Position numbers and translations under genes: made by a program. A stretch of 48,015 nt of DNA from CAYYAQ01 sp964469555 (lineage in GTDB: Bacteria; Planctomycetota; UBA1135; UBA2386): the NCBI GenBank assembly GCA_964469555.1, contig CAYYAQ010000020.1, positions 1-48,015 of the forward strand. The letters are read 5' to 3'. The notes beneath the pieces are model-generated. The model was not told where the DNA came from. It made no database searches and saw only the letters and a list, made by a program, of their open reading frames with translations. How positions within the stretch are numbered: position 1 is the stretch's first letter; the number at the start of each line of letters is the position of its first letter. Below are positions 25,355-34,205 of this stretch, piece by piece.

Positions 25355-26601
25355 ATCCAATGAAGCACCTCACACGATCGATTTACATCTGCGCTCTCGC
25401 GCTCCTCGGCACTGGCCTCCACGCACAGAAGCTGAAGGTCTACATCCTGGCTGGCCAATCGAACATGGAGGGCCATGCCAAGGTGACCACGTTCGACTAC
25501 ATCGGCGATGACCCGGCGACCGCACCGCTACTCAAGGAGATGCGCCAGTCCGACGGCAGTCCGCGAGTCTGTGACGATGTGTGGATTTCGTATTTCACCG
25601 GTTCGAGGGAGGGCAACGGTGAAGGCTTCGGCAAACTCACAGCTGGTTACGGGTCACGCAGGAACCCCGCGCAGGACGGTGGCAAGGTCGGCCCGGAATT
25701 CACGTTCGGCATCTACATGGGCAAGGCCAACAAGGGGCCGATCCTGATCATCAAGACGGCGTGGGGCGGGAAGTCGCTGCACACCGATTTCCGCTCGCCA
25801 TCGGGGGGGGCCTACGTCTTCAATCCAAAGAAGCTCGAGCAGTTCGCCGAGAAGGACAAGGACATCGAGAAGGAAAAGTCCGACAAGGCCGCGGCTACCG
25901 GTCACTACTACCGCTTGATGATCAAGCACGTCAAGCACGTGCTCAGTGACGTCAAGCGGGTCTGCCCGGACTACGATGCGAAGAAGGGCTACGAGATCGC
26001 CGGGTTCGTGTGGTTCCAGGGCTTCAACGACATGGTCGATCGGGGGACCTACCCTGATCGCGACAAGCCCGGTGGCTACGACCAGTATTCCGAGTGCATG
26101 GCGCACTTCATCCGCGACGTCCGCAAGGATCTGTCTGCGCCCGGCATGCCCTTCGTCATCGGCGTGATGGGAGTCGGTGGTCCGATCGAGAAGTACGCGA
26201 AGAAGGCGCGCAACAGGGCGACGCACACGAACTTCCGTGCAGCCATGGCGTCGCCGGCGTCGCTCGCCGAGTTCAAGGGCAACGTGATCGCCGTCCCGAC
26301 GGCGCCCTACTGGGACATGAAGCTGTCGGCTATCTCGGAGAAGATGGGAAAGGTCAAGAACATGGCTCGCATGCTCAGGACCAAGAACAAGAAGCACGCG
26401 AACAAGGACGGTACGATGAGCAAGAAGGAACAGAGCGCGTACCTCGCCAAGTACCGCGCCGAAGTGGTCGGTGAAGCGGACGCGGCCACCTTCAAGCGGG
26501 GCGCCTCGAACGCCGGCTACCACTACCTCGGCTGCGGCAAGACCATGGCCTTGATCGGCAAGGCGTTCGCGGAAGCCATGCTCTCGATGGAGAACAAGTG
26601 A
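25351..26601 (+). CDS. SASA-domain carbohydrate esterase
   Basis: The protein has 416 residues. GTG at 25351 overlaps the previous stop; ATG at 25360, right before the hydrophobic signal peptide, is an alternative. The core begins KVYILAGQSNMEG (Ser37), then an oxyanion region with KTAWGGKSL, and WFQGFNDM near residue 228. A catalytic DxxH pair near the C-terminus is not obvious. The family (DUF303/SASA) cleaves acetyl esters on plant or algal polysaccharides. A Lys-rich segment (about 335-355) with KKHANKDGTMSKKE looks like an insert. It is translationally coupled to the esterase before it and to a DoxX remnant after it. Confidence 0.88.
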   Translation: MNPMKHLTRSIYICALALLGTGLHAQKLKVYILAGQSNMEGHAKVTTFDYIGDDPATAPLLKEMRQSDGSPRVCDDVWISYFTGSREGNGEGFGKLTAGYGSRRNPAQDGGKVGPEFTFGIYMGKANKGPILIIKTAWGGKSLHTDFRSPSGGAYVFNPKKLEQFAEKDKDIEKEKSDKAAATGHYYRLMIKHVKHVLSDVKRVCPDYDAKKGYEIAGFVWFQGFNDMVDRGTYPDRDKPGGYDQYSECMAHFIRDVRKDLSAPGMPFVIGVMGVGGPIEKYAKKARNRATHTNFRAAMASPASLAEFKGNVIAVPTAPYWDMKLSAISEKMGKVKNMARMLRTKNKKHANKDGTMSKKEQSAYLAKYRAEVVGEADAATFKRGASNAGYHYLGCGKTMALIGKAFAEAMLSMENK

Positions 26602-26768
26602 ACAACGCGCAGATCGAGGTTCTCGCCCCTCACTCCGAGCGTGCGTACGCGATCATGCGCATCGTCGTGGGACTTCTCTTCTCCTTCCACGGCATGCAGA
26701 AGGTGCTCGGCTTCATGGTGGCGCAACCGCAGCCCGTGTGTTCAGCCTGCCGCTGCAGTTCCATCTGA
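26598..26768 (+). pseudogene. Truncated DoxX-family membrane protein
   Basis: GTG at 26598 overlaps the esterase stop and encodes ERAYAIMRIVVGLLFSFHGMQKVLGF, the first helix and loop of DoxX proteins (normally about 130-150 residues, four helices). After MVAQPQP homology stops and the frame ends at 26768 with Cys-rich nonsense. In another frame the following bases to 26803 read VFSLPLQFHLTSNAVPLVLVK and stop, perhaps the tail of a different lost gene. The pattern again fits a deletion that joined the start of one gene to the end of another. Confidence 0.55.
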
Positions 26769-26811
26769 CGAGCAACGCGGTGCCGCTGGTGCTCGTGAAG
26801 TAGCGGTTCGG

Positions 26812-27942
26812 CTACGCCACGGGTGGAAGCGCGACTTCGAGCAGCTCGAAGTCGTCGGACCACGCGGCGAGCTCGTGGTCCATCGCGCCGGGAATGACGA
26901 CGCTGTCTCCGGACTGCAGTCTGTGGCCCGGCTGTTCTTCGGAGGTTTGCGCCTCCAAAGTGCTCAGGGTCACGGTTCCGCGGAGCACGAAGTAGAAGAG
27001 CAGCTCCGCCTCAGCATCGTTCGACAAGCGCGTCGACCCTCGTGAAGGTCCGTGCGCCCGCGCGATCCGTGCGCTGACCAACCCGTCGGTCGCCGCCGAG
27101 ATCCCGGTGTCGCGGCATTGGAATCCGTCGATTCGCCACGGTTGCCACGTCGCGTCCGCCGCGATGTGTCGGACGAACCGCTGGCCGGCGAAGTCTCGCT
27201 CGGGTCGGTGATTTTCCGTCGGCAACTCCAGCTCGTGGTCCGCGCACGTCTCGTGTTCCGCCGGACAACCGATCTCGATCACCTCGAGGTCCGACGAACA
27301 CTCCAGCACGCGATGACGGATTGCAGGCGGTTGCAATACGCAATCCCCTGCTTGCAGCTCGAACGGCGGTCCCTGGTCCTCGTAGACGACCCGGACCCAG
27401 CCCTTGTAGCAGTAGATCATCTGAAACCGGATCTTGTGGAAGTGCACGTAGTCCGGCACCGGTCCCGCGTCGGGGATGTGGATGTGCGAAGCGATAAAGC
27501 GCCCGCCCTGTCGGTCGGGGATCAGGTCGCGGTAGCGCATTCCGGCGCGACCGACGATCCAGTTCGCGTCGCCGCTCAGTTGGTGCAGCACGAACGCCGG
27601 CTGATTGGTCGGCAGTTCCACAGCGGGGTTGGCGTCGACGAGCTCGATGTGCGTTCCGTTGGGCGCGGTCAACGCCGTCGCGCCGTCGGCGACCGCGCCC
27701 GGATCGTCGCACGCGAGTCGAAGCACAGAGGGATGACCTTCAAGACCGCGCACCAGGCGAATGCGGATACCGTGTCCCGAGAGCACCGCGACCGTCGGGT
27801 TGTCCGCGGGCCGCACACTGTCGATGCGGAACCCCAGCCGGTCCGTAAAGAAAGACAGCGTCGGTACGAGCTCGTCGCACGGCAGCACGACTTCCGCGGT
27901 GCGGATACTCGCTCCGATGTTGTTCTTGTCGTCCTCTGCCAT
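26812..27942 (-). CDS. Glyoxalase/VOC domain fused to bicupin protein
   Basis: The protein has 376 residues. Residues about 12-110 have the VOC/glyoxalase pattern (EVVLPCDELVPTLSFFTDRLGF...VAVLSGHGIRIRLV). Then come two cupin halves: residues about 160-225 with HIHIPDAGPVPDYVHFHKIRFQM and AGDCVLQPPAIRHRVLE, which contain the metal-type histidines, and residues about 285-375 with LQSGDSVVIPGAMDHELAAW, which has fewer ligands. No signal peptide, so it is cytoplasmic. The arrangement suggests a metal enzyme or sugar/aldehyde-binding protein, but no substrate can be assigned. ATG at 27942 is the only reasonable start. Confidence 0.82.
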   Translation of the reverse strand: MAEDDKNNIGASIRTAEVVLPCDELVPTLSFFTDRLGFRIDSVRPADNPTVAVLSGHGIRIRLVRGLEGHPSVLRLACDDPGAVADGATALTAPNGTHIELVDANPAVELPTNQPAFVLHQLSGDANWIVGRAGMRYRDLIPDRQGGRFIASHIHIPDAGPVPDYVHFHKIRFQMIYCYKGWVRVVYEDQGPPFELQAGDCVLQPPAIRHRVLECSSDLEVIEIGCPAEHETCADHELELPTENHRPERDFAGQRFVRHIAADATWQPWRIDGFQCRDTGISAATDGLVSARIARAHGPSRGSTRLSNDAEAELLFYFVLRGTVTLSTLEAQTSEEQPGHRLQSGDSVVIPGAMDHELAAWSDDFELLEVALPPVA

Positions 27943-28123
27943 GGGCAGGGCATTGTCATCGACCTGGATTCAGCACGCCATTGCTGAATGAGGAGATCGT
28001 TCCCGGCAATCCCGGGTTGCCTTCGGCCCGCGGTTCCCGATTCAATCTGTCTGTACAAGACGAAGGACGGGTGGCGCCTCACTACGAAGATGTTCCACGC
28101 CCACTAGGAACTGCGATCGGTTC

Positions 28124-28273
28124 TCATCGCCCTTGGTAGGGGACACCCTGGCGGATCCACTTGGGTGCCTTCGTGCCGAGGCAGTAGTGGTCGACGTACT
28201 CCTTGAACTTCATCGAGTAGTCGAGCTTGTTCGCGTACTTCTTCAGGTGGTGCGGCTCGCCAGGGAGGATCCC
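28124..28273 (-). pseudogene. C-terminal fragment of S9 (prolyl oligopeptidase) peptidase
   Basis: A minus-strand frame ends at 28124 and reads ILPGEPHHLKKYANKLDYS, then DHYCLGTKAPKWIRQGVPY. This is the normal end of planctomycete S9 peptidases, including the catalytic His region (GEPH). The frame opens only five bases from the stop of the VCBS gene at 28278, so the rest of this peptidase (about 600-800 residues) is gone. The remaining 27943-28123 intergenic DNA shows nothing further. Confidence 0.65.
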
Positions 28274-28277
28274 GCGT

Positions 28278-29531
28278 CTAGTGGCGGAGGTAGAGCCAGA
28301 TGTAGCTTTGACGGCCTTTCTTTTCGTAGAAGGTGATCTTCTTCTGGACGAGCTCGGTGAGGGACTTGGTGTCCTTTTCGTCGCGGACGCGCTTCTCCTT
28401 TGCGGCGAGCCCGGAGAGCTCGGCGAGTTCCTCTTCTGAGAGGTTGGTGCGCTGACGCCACACGTCGGAGTAGTCGCCGACCAACAGGTCGAGTTTGCCG
28501 TCGCCGTTGTAGTCGGTCACGCAGATTTGGGCGCGGGTGCCACGAGCGGGATCCTCGTCGGTGCCCAGGTACTGCGTTCGGAACTTGGTCTTCGCGGAGG
28601 CTGGCAGCAACGAGATCTTCGCGGCAAACTCGGGCTTCGCCTTCGTACCGGTGTTGGGGAACCAACAGACGCTGCCGTCAGCGGAGCCGGCCACGATGTC
28701 CCAGCTGCCGTCGCCGTCCCAGTCGACCACGACTGGCGCGAGGTGGCCCTGGACCCTCATCGGCCCGCCCTCGAGGTGGATCAGCACGCTCTTCGCCGCG
28801 AACACCGGCTTGCTGCGCGTGCCCTTGTTCGTGCGCAGGTAGAGCTGACCGGAGAACGTCCCGATCAACATGTCGAGATCGCCGTCGGCGTCCCAGTCGA
28901 CCATCGCCGGCCAGCTGCCGAACGAAGCGATGCGGAAGGAGATCGACTTCTTGCCGGCGGCGTCCACCTTCTTGCGGGCCTTCTTCAGCTTGTGGTAGAT
29001 GACGAGGTCTTTCGGATGGTGCACGAGCGGCACGCCGTTCTCGTCGCGCAGCAGTTCGCGTTTTGCGTACTCACCCTTGCCGAGACCACGGAACAGATAC
29101 AGGTCACCCGGGTCGTAGCTGCCGCTGATGAAGTCGAGGATGCCGTCCGCGTCGTAGTCCACGAACTGTGGACTCGATGCGATGCATCAATACACCGGCG
29201 TTTTCGCCGCCGTGCCTCCCGCCTGCAACTTGCCCTTTGAAGTGTAGACCGGCTGCTTGTCGTCACCGGTGTTTTCGAAGTACCAGAAGTACCCGGGAAA
29301 GTCGCCGACGAGCAGGTCGCGATCTCCGTCGCCATCCACGTCCGCTATTACCGGACCGGCGTGTGCGATCTTCGACAGCGCGCCGATCTGGATCGGTTTG
29401 CCGTCCGCCGCGAGACGCGTCGGCGTCGCGAAGATCGGTTTCGCTGCGACGGCTTCGACAGTGTCCTGGGTGAAGGCTGGCGAAGCCACGAGCGCGGTTG
29501 CGATGGCCACACGAGGAATCAATCTCATCAT
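28278..29531 (-). CDS. Secreted VCBS/FG-GAP repeat protein with one in-frame TGA (candidate selenoprotein)
   Basis: ATG at 29531 (or 29528) has GGAG just upstream and begins a signal peptide (MMRLIPRVAIATALVASPAF). About 417 residues follow in one frame, broken only by TGA at 29187-29189, codon 115. FG-GAP/VCBS calcium-binding repeats lie on both sides: VIADVDGDGDRDLLVGDF before, FVDYDADGILDFISGSYDPG just after, then MVDWDADGDLDMLIGTF, VVDWDGDGSWDIVAGSA and VTDYNGDGKLDLLVGDY. Homology thus crosses the TGA without frameshift. The next codon is Cys, giving a possible Sec-Cys pair, and a SECIS-like hairpin follows. The alternative is a Trp-to-stop mutation or base error, leaving two fragments. 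It is divergent from the peptidase gene at 29683 with 151 bases between. Confidence 0.7.
29156..29174 (-). promoter_or_regulatory. SECIS-like hairpin 12 nt after in-frame TGA
   Basis: On the minus strand a perfect 7-bp stem (AGTCCAC with GTGGACT) closes a 5-base loop AGTTC; three more pairs (TCG with CGA) extend it past one bulged A. The loop begins 19 bases after the TGA. Known bacterial SECIS rules ask for an apical loop of 3-14 bases, G in its first two positions and about 16-37 bases from the TGA; all are met here. The hairpin also encodes part of a conserved VCBS repeat, so chance is possible. Confidence 0.45.
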
Positions 29532-29682
29532 GCTCTCCGGTTTGTGCGTTGCCTGGGCGTCAGAGTCTGTTGTGTCAATTGTCGAGGATACGTAGTCCTG
29601 CGCCGTTGCGGGGGGTCGCAGTGGATTTTTGCGGTCCCAGGTGGGAGGGTTTCCCTGTCGCTGACCATCACTCCGAGTTGCC

Positions 29683-32217
29683 ATGCCGTCTCCCCGAATC
29701 GTCGCCGTCCTTGCCTGCGCCCTCATGTCGTCGTTCGCCGTTCCGGCTCAGACGCGGGAGGCGAAGTTGCTTCCTGCGCGGACTGCGTGGGATCGCGGCG
29801 ACTACCCGACGGCGTTGCGAGCGATGACGGGTCTGCTCGATGGCGCGAAGGGCGCGGCGTTCCATCGAAGCATCGCCCTGTTGACCGGCGAACTCCACAG
29901 GGTCTACGAGGTGACCAGGGACGGTCGCTCCGGGCGCATCAGCCGAGATGGTCGCTTCGCGAGTTACGTGGAACCGCGGAGATCCCGAGGGCCGTCGAAG
30001 TTCCACGTCGTTGCCCTGGAGCCCGACGTTCGCACCGTGGGCGTGGTGCAGGCGAGTACGTGCGCCCTCGCGCCGGACGGATCGTTCGCGGCTTTCCTCC
30101 TGGAAGATCGCTCTGGCGTCACGGTGCTCGATCTGTCCAACGGCAAGAAGACGAAGCTCTCGATCGAGAACTTGAAGATCACCGCCGCGACTTTTGGTCC
30201 GAAGGGTCCGACGCTCTACGTCACGGCCAGTGCCTTGGAAAACGCGGATCGAAGCGACGTCTTCGTTTTCGGCAGGGGTGCAAAGGGGTGGAAAGCGGCC
30301 ACCCAGGTCACTGACAAGCCGAAGTTCAAAGTGAATCCCAGGCCGCTCCCCGGCGCTCGCTACATCCTGTATCAGACGGCGACCCAGGACCCGAACGCAG
30401 GTGGTGGTCGGTTTCGCGGACGCCGGTTCCGTCGGTTTCGCAGCCGAGGCAGCTCCGAATTCGTGATCCAAGATCGCATCAGCGGGAAGCAACACCCGTT
30501 CCAGGGCAATGCGCCGAAGTTCTCGGCGGACGGAACCCTGGTCTTGTTCACCACAGCCGGGCAGGCCGGCGGCACGTCGTTCAAGTTGGTGACGCTTCCC
30601 CCCCAGTCCCGGGACAAGGTCGAGGCGAAGGAAGTGTTCACGACGACCGATCGCGTCAGCTCGTTCGACCTGTCGCCAAACGGAGAGTCGATCGTGTTCC
30701 AGGCCCGGCCCGAGTACGACTGGGAGTTGTTCGTCGTCTCGACGAAGGGAGGCGAGGCGATTCGACTGACGCGCGAAATCCAACACGATCTCAACCCCGT
30801 GTTCCTCGACGACCGCACCGTACTGGCGCAGATCGGTGAGTCCAGGCACCGTCGGGCGTACGCGCATGATCTGAGGACCGGTGCGCGGATGCGGCTCTTC
30901 CACAACAACACCATTCGGACGATTGCGCCGCAGTACGAGTGGCACGCGTCGGGTGACGGCAAGAAGGTGTTGATCGTGTCGGAGCGCGACGGCAACACGG
31001 TCTCACCGGACCGTTCGATCCACGTCGTCGACCGCCGCGTCGAAGTGGGAATGGTCGAGCTTCGCGAGCGTCTCCAAAGACAGCTCGCTGCGGAGATCGC
31101 GCTGCGCGAACGCGGCGGCAAGGCCTTCCAACCGATCGAAGAGCAGGTCCGCAAGGTCACCGAGTCCGTGTCGATCGGCAGGGTGAAGGGGTACCAGCAG
31201 CGACTCGCCGCGAACGGCAGCCGCAACATCACGGCGCCGGGCAACAAGAAAGCACGGGAGTATCTCAGCAAGGTCTTTGCGTCGTTCGGCTACGAGCCGA
31301 CGTTGCAGAAGATCGCGTCCCGCGGTCGGCGGCGTTCGGTCGTGGGCAGCGGCGGTTCGATGAACGTGATCGCGACGCTCCGAGGAACCGTCAACCCAGA
31401 GCTGGTCTACGTGCTCGGCAGCCACTACGACTCGGTGACTCGCGGGCCAGGTGCCGATGACAACGCTTCGGGCACGGCCGTCACAATCGAGGCGGCGCGA
31501 GTCCTCGCGAAGCACCCGCAGGCGGCGACGATCGTGTTCGTGGCATTCACCGGCGAAGAGTCCGGTCTGCTCGGCAGCCGTGAGTTCGTCCGGCAGGCCA
31601 CCGCCAACGGCATGAATGTCGTCGGCGCGCTGAACAACGATATGCTCGGTTGGTCGAACGATTCTCGCATCGACAACACGATCCGCTACTCGAACCCCGG
31701 CATCCGCGACGTGCAACACAACGCGGCGCTGCGTTACTCGAAGTTGATCACGTACGACGCGCTCTACTTCAAGAGCACGGACGCCGCGGCGTTCTACGAG
31801 GGGTGGGGTGACATCGTCGGCGGCATTGGTTCGTACCCGGTGCTCGGCAATCCGCACTACCACCAGTCGACGGACAAGATCGACACCATCAACCACGCGC
31901 AGGTCGCCGAGACCGCCAAGACCACCGTCGCGACGCTGATGCTCCTCGCGTCGAGCCCGTCGCGGATCGTCGAGCTCTCGACGAGGGCGACCAAAGACGA
32001 TTCGGTCGTGGCCTCGTGGAAGGCGAGCCCCGAGAAGGAGATCGTCTCATACGAAGTCGTCTACGGCCCCGCGGATGAACCCGAGCGTCACCGCGTTGTC
32101 GTGAAGAAGCCGACGGTGGTCTTGAAGGACGCGACGTCGGGCACGCACGTGGCGGTGCGTGCGATCAACAAACGTGGTCTGCACGGATGGGATCACGCCC
32201 GGGCGGTGGTGAAGTAG
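29683..32217 (+). CDS. Secreted TolB-like propeller plus M28 metallopeptidase plus FnIII-like domain
   Basis: The protein has 844 residues; signal peptide to about residue 22 (AVPAQ). Residues about 70-450 form a TolB/WD40-like propeller (SPNGESIVFQARPEYDWELF, TREIQHDLNPVFL). Residues about 500-765 are an M28 zinc peptidase with ligands and catalytic residues in order: H581 (GSHYDS), D592/D593 (GADDN), E625/E626 (GEESG), D653 (NNDML) and H725/H727 (HYHQSTDK). The last 80 residues resemble an FnIII domain. M28 enzymes are mostly aminopeptidases; the propeller could limit access to peptides. An Arg-Gly-Phe rich loop (GGGRFRGRRFRRFRSRG, about 242-258) is unusual. Start ATG 29683 is immediately before the signal peptide. 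Confidence 0.88.
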   Translation: MPSPRIVAVLACALMSSFAVPAQTREAKLLPARTAWDRGDYPTALRAMTGLLDGAKGAAFHRSIALLTGELHRVYEVTRDGRSGRISRDGRFASYVEPRRSRGPSKFHVVALEPDVRTVGVVQASTCALAPDGSFAAFLLEDRSGVTVLDLSNGKKTKLSIENLKITAATFGPKGPTLYVTASALENADRSDVFVFGRGAKGWKAATQVTDKPKFKVNPRPLPGARYILYQTATQDPNAGGGRFRGRRFRRFRSRGSSEFVIQDRISGKQHPFQGNAPKFSADGTLVLFTTAGQAGGTSFKLVTLPPQSRDKVEAKEVFTTTDRVSSFDLSPNGESIVFQARPEYDWELFVVSTKGGEAIRLTREIQHDLNPVFLDDRTVLAQIGESRHRRAYAHDLRTGARMRLFHNNTIRTIAPQYEWHASGDGKKVLIVSERDGNTVSPDRSIHVVDRRVEVGMVELRERLQRQLAAEIALRERGGKAFQPIEEQVRKVTESVSIGRVKGYQQRLAANGSRNITAPGNKKAREYLSKVFASFGYEPTLQKIASRGRRRSVVGSGGSMNVIATLRGTVNPELVYVLGSHYDSVTRGPGADDNASGTAVTIEAARVLAKHPQAATIVFVAFTGEESGLLGSREFVRQATANGMNVVGALNNDMLGWSNDSRIDNTIRYSNPGIRDVQHNAALRYSKLITYDALYFKSTDAAAFYEGWGDIVGGIGSYPVLGNPHYHQSTDKIDTINHAQVAETAKTTVATLMLLASSPSRIVELSTRATKDDSVVASWKASPEKEIVSYEVVYGPADEPERHRVVVKKPTVVLKDATSGTHVAVRAINKRGLHGWDHARAVVK

Positions 32218-32553
32218 GTGCTGTTTCGCCTCGCCGCGACTCTTCTCGTCGTGATCACCTCCGGGTGTGCTAGCGCGCCGGACATCTTCGCGAAGCCAAA
32301 CCTCGTCGCGCGGTGCATCGTGCCGTTCGACGCAAAGAACCGTAGTCCGGCAGAGCGCGCGCAGATGGTGAAACGACTCGGGCTGCGACGCGTCGCGTAC
32401 GACTGACGCGCGGAGCACGTCGCGAGTCTCGAAGACGAGATCGTCCAGTACAAGAAACACGGCATCGAGTTCTTCGCCTTCTGGAGATGGCACGACGCGA
32501 TCGCGGTGAGCATGGGGCGCCGAGAATTCGACCGGGTCATGGACGATCTCATG
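32218..32553 (+). pseudogene. Sugar phosphate isomerase/epimerase-like remnant
   Basis: GTG at 32218 directly follows the peptidase stop and opens a signal peptide (LAATLLVVITSGCASA). Then ARCIVPFDAKNRSPAERAQM and LGLRRVAYD lead to TGA at 32404-32406, and the same frame continues RAEHVASLEDEIVQYKKHGI and EFFAFW. The xylose-isomerase-like family normally has AYDWR here, so the TGA most likely replaces a Trp codon. Homology then fades before 32553, against the end of the convergent hydrolase gene, so about two thirds of the protein is missing. A nonsense codon plus truncation argue for a dead gene. Confidence 0.65.
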
Positions 32554-32554
32554 G

Positions 32555-33769
32555 CTATTGGATCACGATGGGCACGACGCCCGTCAACTGCAAGCCGGGC
32601 TTCGCACCATCGGTGATTCCTTGCATCCACACCTTGCCACCGATGAGCTTCGCGTCGTTCGGAATCGCCGTGGTAAACGACAGCATCTTCGACGCGGTGA
32701 GCTTGCCTCCCGCGAGAAAGAGGATGACGGCGGGGTCCAGCTTGAGGACGCCGAATGGCAGCGGGATCGTCTTCGTGCCTGGTGAGAGGTAGACCGCGGC
32801 GTTGCCGGGTTCGCCACCGATGCTCAGGCTGCTCGCGGTGCCGATTGTCGTGGGGCCGAACCGCCAGAGTTCGGGCGTGCGGTATGCGGTCGAGATGGAC
32901 TTGAGAAGCGAGTTCTTGCGCGTGCTGTTCCCGACAACCTGTTCGAGTCCCATCACGCCGCCGCGTAGGTGGCGGTCGAACCATCCGATGATCATCGCCA
33001 TGCCCCGCGCGTACACCGCGCGATCGCTACTCGTCGGGAGGGCGGGTAGGCGAACGATGTTGTTGTGCGTCGCGGTAGCGTTGAGCAACACGAAAGACTT
33101 GAGTCCCGTGTAGTTCGTCGCCTTGTTGTAGAACACGAGGCCGATCGACTTCCAGTTGACGACGAGGTCACCCGCGCCGTGCAGAATCGCCAGTGGCACG
33201 CGAACGGCGGGCGCACTTTTCGTCCACGAGTTCCCAGCTCCGAAGATGGTGCCGTCCCAGGGCGCGAAGCAGAACCCCGCCTTGTAACCCGGGTTCGCGG
33301 CGAGGGTCCGAACCGTGCTCCCGCCGCCCATCGAGTGACCCGATACGCCGGCGCGGGTCATGTCGAACGCGCCCTTGAAGAAGGAAGTCGAGGATTTGTT
33401 CTTTGCCTGGAGCGAAGCGAACAGCGCGATGCCGTCCAATACCTGCAAGTTCGCGTCGAACTGCGCCGTGTCATTGAGAACCGCGATGAACCCCGCGGCG
33501 GCCAACGTTTCGCCGAGACCCGTGTAGATCACTGCGCGGCCGCCGAGTCCGTGCAGATGAACGATCACCGGATAGCCGCCTGCCTGCTGTCGAAGCGGCT
33601 TGTTCGCGCCCGCCGAAGTCGCTGGGTAGTAGATGCGTACGGTGAGGCTACGACTGCCGAGCGATTTGACGTTTGTGATGGAAGTGTCCTTGTAGCCGGC
33701 CGGGAACTGGGCCGCGAGCGTGCTCGTGAACAGCATGAATGTGAACGAGGTGATGTGATGGCGGCGCAT
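32555..33769 (-). CDS. Secreted alpha/beta hydrolase with C-terminal beta domain
   Basis: The protein has 404 residues from ATG 33769, which starts the signal peptide (to about residue 21); an upstream in-frame ATG adds a hydrophilic leader. The fold is dienelactone hydrolase/cutinase-like: oxyanion region VIVHLHGLGG, nucleophile GHSMGG (Ser146), acid loop LHGAGDLVVNW and His in TATHNN. The last 100 residues form a beta-rich domain (VYLSPGTKTIPLPFGVLKLDPA...LTGVVPIVIQ) seen in secreted planctomycete proteins and similar to the remnant at 1856-1999. It likely hydrolyses an ester outside the cytoplasm; a polymer such as a polyester is possible but not shown. Confidence 0.83.
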   Translation of the reverse strand: MRRHHITSFTFMLFTSTLAAQFPAGYKDTSITNVKSLGSRSLTVRIYYPATSAGANKPLRQQAGGYPVIVHLHGLGGRAVIYTGLGETLAAAGFIAVLNDTAQFDANLQVLDGIALFASLQAKNKSSTSFFKGAFDMTRAGVSGHSMGGGSTVRTLAANPGYKAGFCFAPWDGTIFGAGNSWTKSAPAVRVPLAILHGAGDLVVNWKSIGLVFYNKATNYTGLKSFVLLNATATHNNIVRLPALPTSSDRAVYARGMAMIIGWFDRHLRGGVMGLEQVVGNSTRKNSLLKSISTAYRTPELWRFGPTTIGTASSLSIGGEPGNAAVYLSPGTKTIPLPFGVLKLDPAVILFLAGGKLTASKMLSFTTAIPNDAKLIGGKVWMQGITDGAKPGLQLTGVVPIVIQ

Positions 33770-33830
33770 GGTGGGAAGTTTAGCGAACTTCGCTGGCGGG
33801 GAGGTAGATTGCCCGGTCGGAGATGGATCC

Positions 33831-34175
33831 ATGAAGAAACGTTACGTCGTTGCACAACTCGACGAAGTCCCCGCGGTCTCCTGCCCCTGCGGATCCGCTC
33901 GCCGCGCCTTCGTCGACGAACCGGAACGAGTCGCGACTGTGCACGTCGTCGATATCTCCGACGAGCCCAGGGCGCACTACCACGTGGCGCACACCGAGTG
34001 CTACGTGATCCTGGAAGGCGAGGGCCACCTCGAGCTCGATGACGAGCTCATTCCTGTGCGCCCGCTCACCGCGGTCATGATCAAGCCGGGTTGTCGACAC
34101 CGGGCCATCGGTCCGCTGCGCATCCTCAACGTTCCCGTGCCTGCATTCGATCCGGACGACGAACACTTCGACTGA
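33831..34175 (+). CDS. Small single-domain cupin
   Basis: The protein has 114 residues from ATG at 33831, with GGAG about 9 bases upstream; the longer open frame from 33768 lacks homology. The cupin core has HYHVAHTECYVILEGEGHLEL (metal ligands His, His, Glu) and PLTAVMIKPGCRHRA (last His). An N-terminal SCPCGSARRAF holds a CxC pair of unknown meaning. There is no signal peptide. It is divergent from the hydrolase with 61 bases between the two starts. The role is unknown; single cupins of this kind often bind or modify small sugars. Confidence 0.82.
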   Translation: MKKRYVVAQLDEVPAVSCPCGSARRAFVDEPERVATVHVVDISDEPRAHYHVAHTECYVILEGEGHLELDDELIPVRPLTAVMIKPGCRHRAIGPLRILNVPVPAFDPDDEHFD

Positions 34176-34205
34176 TAGGTGGGCAGGTGGTACGCTGGCC
34201 GCGTG

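Noticed and set aside
28278..29531. TGA read as Trp throughout the genome (alternative code)
   Set aside because: TGA ends many intact genes here, including several in ATGA and GTGA overlaps, so it is a working stop codon.
32404..32440. Selenocysteine at the TGA of the sugar isomerase remnant
   Set aside because: A hairpin exists downstream (TCTCG/CGAGA) but its loop AAGA lacks G in the first two positions, the family has Trp here, and the gene is truncated.
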